A stretch of 64,000 bases of DNA, taken from the NCBI GenBank assembly GCA_963281255.1, contig OY725492.1, positions 4,269,104-4,333,103 on the forward strand, read 5' to 3'. Made by a program: the position numbers and the translations under genes. The stretch comes from Aphrocallistes beatrix (Eukaryota > Porifera > Hexactinellida > Sceptrulophora > Aphrocallistidae). The first letter of the stretch is position 1, and each line of letters starts with the position of its first letter. Positions 21,322 to 31,800 of the stretch are shown here, piece by piece. The notes beneath the pieces are model-generated. The model was given only the letters and a program-made list of their open reading frames with translations, searched no databases and had not been told where the DNA came from.

Positions 21322-21515
21322 TGAAGTGAATCAGAAGCTAGAATTTATACAATTTGGCTAGATTTTCGTGGTAATCAGTACAACCATTCTACTCATTTTG
21401 TCATCAATGTTATAAAAGGTAATAATGCACGTAGAGTAGAAATACTTTGAAAAGTGTCAATACAAAAACAGTATTAAAATAAGGGGTTTAGTAAAAAATA
21501 AAATCAAGTTGTCCT

Positions 21516-24500
21516 TTACATTACACTGCAAATAGAACTTTTCCCTGGGTCTCCTTCTCCCACAGACCCCGAGGAGGAGGGAGGAGGGGTGGGAGACTCT
21601 GGTGCAGGGGAAACTCTGGAGTTCCTCGAACGCGAAGAAGTCTTATTATTTTTCGGAATCAGAAGATGCATACTTTCAATCACGCATTTAGCTCTTTCCA
21701 GCTCTGTCGTCAGCGACAATATAGAGTTAGTTTTCTCTAAATTATTCATTCTCTCTTTCTGCAGTTCCGATTGGAGAAAGATTATTTCCTGTTTCAGGTT
21801 CGACTCTTTTTGCTGATACTCGATTTTCAGTTGATTCACACTTCTTTCTCCATCAATTCTGATCTCATCAGTCTTCTTCAAGGCGTCCAGGAGATCTCTC
21901 TCCGATTGGAACAGCTGTTTCTCTAACTCGAGCATCTGCAAGGTTTGCTTACTCGTAACAGTTCTCAATTGATCTTCTAAGTCCAAGCTACGCTTCTTAA
22001 GATTTCTATTTTCTTCTTTCAATTTCCGGAGGTCTCCGGGTATAGATTTCTTTCTTTGCTTATTTGGTTGTTCAGAATGATTCAGTCTCGGTTCAGAATC
22101 GTCAGATTGCCTAGCAGGCGGTTTGAGATCTGAAATATTCTCTTTACTCGCAAACTCCTCGCTAGTTCGAGGAGAACCTCCTCTCTCATCGTGGGCAGGC
22201 AAATTTGTAGGAAACGACTTTTCAAAAGACTGTCTTGTGACAATTCCAATCAGATGTTCTCGACTCTGAGCTACCATATGCTTGCTCTTGGCAGCGCCAT
22301 CTCTAGAACTGGAATGGTTTTTACTTTCAATCCCAATGTATGGGTTGTGTCCATCACATGGCTTATCTGGGACTGGCTGGTAGCTTGGTTTTCGTGTGAG
22401 AATGTTGATTGATTCTATAAAATGCTTGCTATTAACTGCATCGTTGAGAATGGGAAGAGAAGACTTTGCAGAGGCGTCTCTCTGTAGTGCAATATTATCG
22501 GTTGAAACATTAGGTTCAACTGTGCCTCGGACTAAATTCGGATTCCAAATATGACTGGAATCCGCGACAACATCAGCAAATAAGCCATCCATAGCGACAT
22601 CATCAGTGGAAAGAGACGCTCCATCTTTCCTTGGCTCTTGGAAGGAAATGGGTACGGCTTTAGGAATGCCTTTGGTGTTGGTTTTAGGAATTATTTTATT
22701 ACTCCTTTTTTCTGATGAAACGACTCGTGATGAGGTGGACGGTCTGCCGTGCCTAGGCCAGCCTATAATGCGCCGAATGTTCTCATTGACCTGACCCTCC
22801 CCCACAGAGTGCTTGGAAACCGGAAACAGATCAGATCCACTCTCAATCGATAGAATGACGTTACTCCCGAAACATGAAATCTGTTTGATTAGGAATTCAG
22901 AAGCGTTCAGCTCGCGTCCCTCTGATAAGATCGGAACTTTGGTGAGAGGATAAATTATTCGACTATCCATGAATCCCCCTTTTCTGCGGTTTTTATCTGG
23001 TTCAGCATCTAGATACATCTGTTTCAAGCAGTCCTTCAAAAGATCCAAATAATTCAGTTTAGTGTTTGGATCTTGAAAGAGATCTAAGATACTCATGCAG
23101 GACTCGCCAGACTGTGAAAGTTTCTTAATTCCTTTCAACAGCTCCCGAGATTGTGAGACATGAGATATGTTGGAGCCGATACTCATCACGAGTGGAGGAG
23201 GGATGGACTCGAACCGTCCCTCGCCTTGCAATTCTAAATGCTTCTCCAGAGGGAGCTGGAACATTTGCCGAGACCCAATAACCTGCAATGTCTGGTCTTC
23301 ACGCCCTACGATGGTCATCAGTTCGCTGCAAGCCACCAGACTGCCACCAGTCGACAGAATACACGACACCTCTCTATCTTCTCCCTCAGCCCCCTTGGAC
23401 TTCTCAATGCCTCTCTGCCCCTCCTTCTTCCGTCCGAAGGCCAGTACCTTCCCATTGTCCACTAAAACAGCTGAATGGGTAGGGCCAAGTGAGACATCTA
23501 GAACCATGTGCTTACTGAGTGTCTTCACAGTGATTGGCTCCAGACTTCGCTCTACCTGCATTTTCTGTTCCTTCGTGAATAACCGCATCGTCATCAACAT
23601 GGTGGGTTTCTTGTTCAGGCCTAGTTTGTTGTTGCGGTTGCTGCCACAGGCATATAAGGTGTGAGAAGTGGTTAGGAACATGGTGCCATCCAGTCCACAT
23701 ACCACCTGCTTGATATGCTCCTTCACATTATCCGCGGACATGACTACTATCTCCTTAGGGACTAACTGATTGTGATCACTCCCGGTCCCCAGACGGCCGT
23801 CCTTGCCCAGCCCCCATCCGTACACCTCCCCTTCTGACGTCACCCCCATCGCGTGGAGCTCTCCACAGGACACCTGCACCATTTGGCACCCAACCAGGGC
23901 ATCAATGATAGTGGGCACGTTTATATCTGAGTCTGTTTTCTTCCCTAGACAATACTGACTATAAGAACCGCATACTAATGTGATGCCTGTGTCGTTAAGG
24001 AAAAGTGTGAAGTCTTTGCCACACTGTATGTTAATGATGGTGGTTTCACTCCCTATACTCGTAATCGGCTGCGGTTGGAAACAGGACCCTGCAATCCCGT
24101 GTCCCAACTGCCCCCTAGTTCCGGAGCCCCAGGTGAACACCTGTTTCTCTAGCGTCGTGAGACCCATGTGACTAAAACCGACCGAAACCTGGTCGACTTT
24201 GATCCCCTCAGGCATGAGAATAGGCTCAGCGGTCAGTTTGGAGCCGCTAAACTTGTACAGGTATGTCTTGGTATTGGCTCGGTTCGCTTCAGTTTGGCTT
24301 TTCTCGTGCAGGTCGTCCAGCAGCTGGGGTAACAGCTGCTGTGCAATCTGCGTGCTCGCCGGTCGTTTATCCGGATCTTTCTGTAGCATGGACAGAGCTA
24401 AGTTCTTCAAACCTTCGCTGTAGTCACCCTTTATAGGCACAAATGTCCCATCAACAATCTTCTTGATCAGGGCGGGGAAATTAGTCCCATCAAACGGTTT

Positions 24501-25700
24501 CTGCAGCTCTGCCATTTCGTGGAGAATACACCCTAGCGACCAGATGTCACTCTTGGAATTGTAAGGATTCCCCTCGCATATTTCAGGGGAGATATAGTAG
24601 GGAGTTCCCAGGACTGTCTGAGCGTACTGCTCGGTGGAACCCATTACTTTCGAAATCCCGAAATCGCCCAACTTCACTGTCTCCTCGCGTGTCAGGAATA
24701 TATTGGCCGTCTTCAGATCTCGATGCAGTATCTTCCTACTGTGGATATAGCGGACAGCCTGAGACATCTGGTGGAACATGTACAAGATCTGGTACTCGGG
24801 AATAGGTGTGTCTCTTTTTTGAATGTATTGTGCTAGCGTCCCTCCATCCGCATACTCCATCTCTATAATGAGCATCCCGTCCTCTCCGTAGAAGTTATCG
24901 TAGTAGGTGATGATGTTAGGATGCTCTAGCATACTCAGTATGCTCACTTCAGACCGAACCAACTCCTTCTCATTCTCCTGTAACTCACTCATGGATATCT
25001 CCTTCAGAACGACGAACATGTTGTCTCCTTTACGGCGGTACAGCACAGCCGCCCCGAAGCTACCTCGTCCCACTGTGCGGATTTTCTCAAACATCTCCAA
25101 GCTTGGCTGCTCGAGACCCTTCCAATCATTCAGTTTGTTGCTATCGAAGTAGAAGAAGCAGATTGGCATTGAAATGTCGCCGCTTTTGTTTGAAAAATTG
25201 AGTTCAGGACCGTAGAAGCTACTCGAAGAGTACACCTCCACGTTTAGGATATTTTCAAGCAGCTTCAGCAGTTGGATTCCCTCCATAGACTCAGCTATCG
25301 GAGATCCTAAGATGTCCAGACGTTTCTGCTCGTTGCGCGGGTCCATATTGTCTGTGACTAAATTAACAAAGAAAGAACGGACCTCTCCAGATTTGATCGA
25401 CTCTAGATTCAACTCCTTCTGAGTGCAGAGGTGCATTACCCCCTTACGTCCCGGACAGATTAAAGCGATGCTCGCAGCCTTTTTACCGTTAAGTGCTTGG
25501 GTCACCATACCTAAGATCATGTCGAGACTTCTTGACTCGTGCTTGTACAGGACAGGGACTACCACGTTAGAGTGTGTCATTTCAGTCAGGTTCTGCGAGA
25601 AACGAACTCGATTGGAGATTATGACGAGGAGAGGAGAAGATTCGGTGCCGAGCACTTGGTTCAGCTGATCCTGATGTGAGATTGAGAACTTGTTATCCAT
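21516..25700 (-). CDS. NEK9: NEK9-like kinase with N-terminal DUF4347-like module
   Basis: A single 1394-residue frame with no intron. Residues about 20-175 fit the DUF4347 pattern: LLVIISNRV, then a [20 protein letters not shown] stretch, [15 protein letters not shown] and a LLKLLENI...VEVYSSS end. Residues about 205-465 are a protein kinase with [43 protein letters not shown] and [13 protein letters not shown], all as in NEK8/NEK9. Next comes an RCC1 propeller (about 500-800) with [15 protein letters not shown] and [16 protein letters not shown] disordered region and a coiled coil (about 1200-1310) close the protein. NEK9 acts in spindle and centrosome maturation. The start gives an extension of about 200 residues absent from vertebrate NEK9. 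The stop of CLASRP lies 161 bp upstream. Confidence 0.88.
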   Translation of the reverse strand: MDNKFSISHQDQLNQVLGTESSPLLVIISNRVRFSQNLTEMTHSNVVVPVLYKHESRSLDMILGMVTQALNGKKAASIALICPGRKGVMHLCTQKELNLESIKSGEVRSFFVNLVTDNMDPRNEQKRLDILGSPIAESMEGIQLLKLLENILNVEVYSSSSFYGPELNFSNKSGDISMPICFFYFDSNKLNDWKGLEQPSLEMFEKIRTVGRGSFGAAVLYRRKGDNMFVVLKEISMSELQENEKELVRSEVSILSMLEHPNIITYYDNFYGEDGMLIIEMEYADGGTLAQYIQKRDTPIPEYQILYMFHQMSQAVRYIHSRKILHRDLKTANIFLTREETVKLGDFGISKVMGSTEQYAQTVLGTPYYISPEICEGNPYNSKSDIWSLGCILHEMAELQKPFDGTNFPALIKKIVDGTFVPIKGDYSEGLKNLALSMLQKDPDKRPASTQIAQQLLPQLLDDLHEKSQTEANRANTKTYLYKFSGSKLTAEPILMPEGIKVDQVSVGFSHMGLTTLEKQVFTWGSGTRGQLGHGIAGSCFQPQPITSIGSETTIINIQCGKDFTLFLNDTGITLVCGSYSQYCLGKKTDSDINVPTIIDALVGCQMVQVSCGELHAMGVTSEGEVYGWGLGKDGRLGTGSDHNQLVPKEIVVMSADNVKEHIKQVVCGLDGTMFLTTSHTLYACGSNRNNKLGLNKKPTMLMTMRLFTKEQKMQVERSLEPITVKTLSKHMVLDVSLGPTHSAVLVDNGKVLAFGRKKEGQRGIEKSKGAEGEDREVSCILSTGGSLVACSELMTIVGREDQTLQVIGSRQMFQLPLEKHLELQGEGRFESIPPPLVMSIGSNISHVSQSRELLKGIKKLSQSGESCMSILDLFQDPNTKLNYLDLLKDCLKQMYLDAEPDKNRRKGGFMDSRIIYPLTKVPILSEGRELNASEFLIKQISCFGSNVILSIESGSDLFPVSKHSVGEGQVNENIRRIIGWPRHGRPSTSSRVVSSEKRSNKIIPKTNTKGIPKAVPISFQEPRKDGASLSTDDVAMDGLFADVVADSSHIWNPNLVRGTVEPNVSTDNIALQRDASAKSSLPILNDAVNSKHFIESINILTRKPSYQPVPDKPCDGHNPYIGIESKNHSSSRDGAAKSKHMVAQSREHLIGIVTRQSFEKSFPTNLPAHDERGGSPRTSEEFASKENISDLKPPARQSDDSEPRLNHSEQPNKQRKKSIPGDLRKLKEENRNLKKRSLDLEDQLRTVTSKQTLQMLELEKQLFQSERDLLDALKKTDEIRIDGERSVNQLKIEYQQKESNLKQEIIFLQSELQKERMNNLEKTNSILSLTTELERAKCVIESMHLLIPKNNKTSSRSRNSRVSPAPESPTPPPSSSGSVGEGDPGKSSICSVM

Positions 25701-25861
25701 TAAAGCTAGAAACTGTACTATATATGAAAATAATTTACGAGCGGATTAAGGAGATATCGTTTAAAATAACTAAGAATTTTGATTGAATTATTATGTTTTA
25801 ATTAATCGAAGATGATGCAAAGGCTGAACAAAGATGAATTCTTTGAAATTCAAATTTAGTT

Positions 25862-28800
25862 TCAGTAAGGGTACTCTTCATCTGCGAATTCTCTCTCCCT
25901 CTCCCTAAAGACAGAAATAATCAAGAACTGTTCTAAACAAACTTAGATAATTACTATAAGATACAGCAAATACAACCTTCGTCTCCACTTCAAAACTTGT
26001 TCCCTCATATCGTCCTCTCTGTCCTAAACAAAGAACTTTAATATCAAACGCGTTTAAAATGCGATTGAAACGCGATTAAGTTTCTGACTATAAAAGTTAT
26101 TCTAAGGAACAGGAGCACCAGAGCTATAATATAAAAGAAAACCTCAACCATCTGAGATCAGATTTCTAGTTAAGCACACAACTGCACGCTACCAAGAAAA
26201 TGTCTATTCAATGGGGTCTCCGTTTCAACTGGGAAGTTCTGGGCGGGAAAATCCCAGACAGCAGCAGCCACAGCGATGAGGTCAATAACACAGAAGACAT
26301 GGGCGGAATGACACCATTGCACTGGACCTGTGTTAAGCACCTCTACTGTCTCCGCTCAGAAGAAAATGACAACTTGACTCTGATGAAATGGCTGATCGAG
26401 TCGGGTGCAGATCCGAATAAAATGACAAAAGCACTCGCCTACACTCCACTACACATCTTGAGCCTAGGTCCTGGGGCTGAAGAAAAGGAGATCTCGTCCA
26501 TCTGGACATTTATCAGAGAGAAATACCAAGATCGACCTCCTAAAGATAAAGATCTAGACCAAGCAGTTCGCAGTGCAGTTCAGGTACTTCTGAATGGAGG
26601 CGCTAAAATGCTCCGAAGCAGCACACACAATTTGACACCTCTAAGCTTGTATTTAATAAGATGCAACAAAGATTGGATGGCAATTGATCATGTCTTGAGA
26701 GTATTTCCTGCTGGGATCACCAGCAGAGATGTGATGGAACTTTCCACTCTAAAACTGTGCATTTCGAAGAAGAGTCAAGAATTGCTAAAGTTCTTAGCAT
26801 TAACAACCAAACATGGCTGTAGGTATGTGAGGAAGTTGGAATGGAATATCTCATTAGTGGAACAGGACAGAGATCTAACAATTCTTGTGCTAACAAATGA
26901 AATGTTTGATGGGAGACTAATACCTGATTATATACCTCTCATCCTGCCAATAGGAGGGAAATGCAAAAATGAAATATTTCCGTTAGAAAACATGGAATTA
27001 TTAGATCATATTAAAGACGTTATTGGTATTAATCGGCGTTTCGGTTTGGAAGGCGTTCTGGCGGCGGTTAATCTACTCATTTGTGAAGAATCGATGTATA
27101 TTTCATCTGAAGAAATGACAATAATCTTCTCTGATACGATACTAAAATTCGCGAATGAACTAAACTCGGAATTCATTCAAGAGATCCTGTACTGCTACGT
27201 CCATACTTCAGCTAACAGATACGGTATTGATGTAGGGAGCAAAGGAATGGATTATGTTGGGATGGGCTGCGTAATGATTCTGTTAGAGTGGTTAGCCGTC
27301 AGAAGCGATGACAAGCAAATCGTCAAAGAGATAACTAACCATATCGTATCCAAATACAAGATGAAATCCATCCTGCATTGTATCGTCGGAGTCATTGGAA
27401 GGAATACGAGTTTAGAGATAAGAAGTGAACAAAGCACCAAACTAACTAATTTCGATTGGGAAGATAATTTAGAAACCATTTTTGAGCTGTTGGAAGCTCA
27501 GATAAACGTGTTGGACTATAACGGGAACACTTGCTTACATATAGCAATAAGGCATAGTGACTTACCCATGATGTTACAGCTCATGGAACACAATGCATAT
27601 CCGTATGCTAAAGATATAAATGGGAATTCCTGTATAGCTCTCACTCGCTCAATATTGGACGATGAAAGAATTAATAGCGATTATCTCTCAAAACTGGGAA
27701 AGAAGCTAGCGATTCTAGACGCTACACCCCCAATGCTTAGGGTTATCTGCGCAGAGACGATAATACAGTCTGGACTATGGACGGGACAGACAAGCCTTCC
27801 AGCTAGTGCAAGGAACATCTTAGCACTGCACGGTTACCAGCCGGAGAACGTCAGCTCACCTCCTGCTCTGCCTCCTTCGCTCTCACCTTCGCACGTTCCA
27901 TCTTCTGATCTTGTTTCACTGAAATAGCAATGATTAACTGACATATAAAGTTGTTGGTATTTATGTATTTATCCTCTCTCACATTGTTTTGTAATCTTGT
28001 TCTCCATCTTCAGTTGCATCTTCTCAAAATGAGTTAACTTGGGCTAAGAACAAAAAGGAACCATGGATTGACTGTAGTCATCCATGAGTGTAGGAATTAC
28101 CTTATCAGATTGCTTCTCTGTTGTTCTAGACAATAAGCAAAATAATAGTAAATCTAACACAATAATCCTTTGAATCAAATCAGTGCGATTGACTCGAAAG
28201 AAAACTAAGCCAGCCAATCCGTAATATGCATACTTCTTTATAGTCGGAATGCTAGATAACTCGCTAGGTCGCTTGTCCGATTCCCGCCCAGTAGATGGAC
28301 TAGAGTTGCTGGTGTCAGAAGAACGCATGCGCTCTCTAAAGAAATACAAGTAAATTATATCTATTGAAAAAAATTATTGGCTTATATATGAGGGGCACTA
28401 GGAAAGTTTTGTCGTTCGATATCTTAAAATTTTACATACGACTTGAAAACTGGTCAAAATACGAAACCCGAAATTGATTTTAATTGCCAAAATTTCATTA
28501 GCCTACCTCAAATATTCGAAATAGTATTACGAATATTTTTACACTACTTGTTCTGCATATTTGTTATCACTATGGAAACATTAAGAAAGATCGAAATACG
28601 CATTATACCTTATAACGTGTTTACAATTCAATAGGACAGATAAAGGCCTTACATCCAGGATTAGTTCGCAAAATAAAATTTCAACAAGCCTTAGTAGATA
28701 ACCAGAAAGTACAATGCATTGTCTCTGAAATCACATGGCGCACACAGGACGACTGCGGGCACACAGTGTCCATAAGCCGGGAATTGAATGCAAGCAAGCT

Positions 28801-31800
28801 TGCCTGTTAGACATAAATATTGAAGAATTAGAAATGAACAGTTCAAATGATTAGAAAATGTTAGTAACAAACATAAATATAATCTGAGAAAATATTTAAG
28901 ACGTTGGACGTCATGGCCGAGTGGTTAGCGCACTGAGTCAATAACAGAGTGGTGCGGGTTCGAATCCCAGAATAGTCAACAAATTTCTGCATTTCAAAGT
29001 AACAAACATAAATGCAGTTTAGGAAAATATTTAAGACGTTGGACGTCATGGCCGAGTGGTTAGCGCACTGAGTCAATAAAAGAGTGGCGCAGGTTCGAAT
29101 CCCAGGAATAGTCAAAAAATTTCAGCATTTCAAAGTAACAAAGATAAATGCAGTTTAGGGAAATATTTAAGACGTTGGACGTCATAGCCGAGTGGTTAGC
29201 GCACTGAGTCAATAAAAGAGTGGCGCAGGTTCGAATCCCAGGAATAGTCAACAAATTTCAGCATTTCAAAGTAACAAAGATAAATGCAGTTTAGGAAAAT
29301 ATTTAAGACGTTGGACGTCATGGCCGAGTTGTTAGCGCACTGAGTCAATAAAAGAGTGGCGCAGGTTCGAATCCCAGAATAGTCAACAAATTTCTGCATT
29401 TCAAAGTAACAAAGATAAATGCAGTTTAGGGAAATATTTAAGACGTTGGACGTCATGGCCGAGTGGTTAGCGCACTGAGTCAATAACAGAGTGGCGCAGG
29501 TTCGAATCCCAGGAATAGTCAACAAATTTCAGCATTTCAAAGTAACAAAGATAAATGCAGTTTAGGAAAATATTTAAGACGTTGGACGTCATGGCCGAGT
29601 TGTTAGCGCACTGAGTCAATAAAAGAGTGGCGCAGGTTCGAATCCCAGAATAGTCAACAAATTTCTGCATTTCAAAGTAACAAAGATAAATGCAGTTTAG
29701 GAAAATATTTAAGACGTTGGACGTCATGGCCGAGTTGTTAGCGCACTGAGTCAATAAAAGAGTGGCGCAGGTTCGAATCCCAGAATAGTCAACAAATTTC
29801 TGCATTTCAAAGTAACAAAGATAAATGCAGTTTAGGGAAATATTTAAGACGTTGGACGTCATGGCCGAGTGGTTAGCGCACTGAGTCAATAAAAGAGTGG
29901 CGCAGGTTCGAATCCCAGAATAGTCAACAAATTTCTGCATTTCAAAGTAACAAAGATAAATGCGGTTTAGGAAAATATTTAAGACGTTGGACGTCATGGC
30001 CGAGTGGTTAGCGCACTGAGTCAATAAAAGAGTGGCGCAGGTTCGAATCCCAGAATAGTCAATAATTTTCAGCATTTCAAAGTAACAAACATAAATAAAA
30101 TTAAGACGTTGGACGTTATAGTCAATAATACCATATAAACATGATGAGAAAAAATGAACCGTGAAAAGAAACGATCAAAAATCAAAGAGTTTAGTGTAGT
30201 GAGGGTTGAGAAACACTCCCGAAATAGATTTACAAAAAAATGGGATAAAGGGTTTAAAATAGTAGAAAAGATTAAAAGGTAGCGAAAGGAAACAACGAGC
30301 AAAAAATTTAAAATCGAATATCCATAGATAAAAGAATTGAAGAGGAAAGCAAGCATATTCAGGGAATGAAAAGCGCAACAAAAATACAGTAAAGAAAACA
30401 AAATCAAAGATTGGAAGAGAGAAAAAATGTCATTAGAAAAATAAAGTCAGAACAGAAACAAAAAACAATGGGCAAAATAAAACTAAAACAATGGTTTAAT
30501 AGAACAAAGAATGAATTAACATGAAAAGCAAGGTAATTCGAAAATTGCATCCCAAAATGCCCACGTCAAAATAATGCCAAATTACCCCCCCCGTAGGGGG
30601 CTGAGGACATTCGAAAATAGTATCCTAAAATGCCCGCGTATAAATAATGCCAAATTACCCCCCCCGTAGGGGGCTGAAGACATTCGAAAATAGTATCCTA
30701 AATGCCCGCGTCTAAATAATGCCAAATTACCCCCCCCCGTGGGGGCTGAGGACATTCGAAAATAGTATCCTAAAATGCCCGCGTATAAATAATGCCAAAT
30801 TACCCCCCCCCCCGTAGGGGGAGAAGGACATTCGAAAATAGTATCCTAAAACGCCCGCGTCTAAATAATGCCAAATTACCCCCCCCCGTAGGGGGCTGAG
30901 GACATTCGAAAATAGTATCCTAAAATGCCCGCGTCTAAATAATGCCAAATTACCCCCCCCCGTAGGGGGCTGAAGACATTCGAAAATAGTATCCTAAAAT
31001 GCCCGCGTCAAACAATGCCAAATTACCCCCCCCCCGTAGAGGGCAGAGGACATTCGAAAATAGTATCCTAAATGCCCGCGTCTAAATAATGCCAAATTAC
31101 CCCCCCCGTAGGGGGCTGAAGACATTCGAAAATAGTATCCTAAAATGCCCGCGTCTAAATAATGCCAAATTACCCCCCCGTAGGGGGCTGAAGACATTCG
31201 AAAATAGTATCCTAAAATGCCCGCGTCTAAATAATGCCAAATTAGCCCCCCCCCCCGTAGAGGGCAGAGGACATTCGAAAATAGTATCCTAAAATGCCCG
31301 CGTCTAAATAATGCCAAATTACCCCCCCCGTAGGGGGCTGAAGACATTCGAAAATAGTATCCTAAAATGCCCGCGTCTAAATAATGCCAAATTACCCCCC
31401 CGTAGGGGGCTGAAGACATTCGAAAATAGTATCCTAAAATGCCCGCGTCTAAATAATGCCAAATTAGCCCCCCCCCCCCCGTAGAGGGCAGAGGACATTC
31501 GAAAATAGTATCCTAAAATGCCCGCGTCTAAATAATGCCAAATTAACCCCCCAGTAGGGGGGGGAGGACATTCGAAAATAGTATCCTAAAACGCCCGCGT
31601 CTAAATAATGCCAAATTACCCCCCCGTAGGGGGCTGAAGACATTCGAAAATAGTATCCTAAAATGCCCGCGTCTAAATAATGCCAAATTAGCCCCCCCCC
31701 CCGTAGAGGGCAGAGGACATTCGAAAATAGTATCCTAAAATGCCCGCGTCTAAATAATGCCAAATTACCCCCCCCGTAGGGGGCTGAAGACATTCGAAAA

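Noticed and set aside
25977-26151. A possible micro-membrane protein starting MVEVFFYIIALVLLFLRI and spliced to DREDDMREQ
   Set aside because: No good phase-matched donor exists, and the downstream exons fit CLASRP exons 18 and 19 exactly.
28044-28349. A 101-codon hydrophobic minus-strand frame that looked like a small membrane protein
   Set aside because: Its hydrophobic middle is a GTATGC...TCTAG intron; the flanking parts are CLASRP exons in phase with neighbours and matching the human protein.
28861-30075. Repeated minus-strand open frames (GIRTCATLLLTQCANHSAM repeats)
   Set aside because: They are the antisense reading of the tRNA-like satellite; the repeat length (136 bp) and shifts between units explain them.
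28899-30115. Nine functional tRNA genes
   Set aside because: A and B boxes are present but the acceptor stems do not pair and the anticodon arm is poor.
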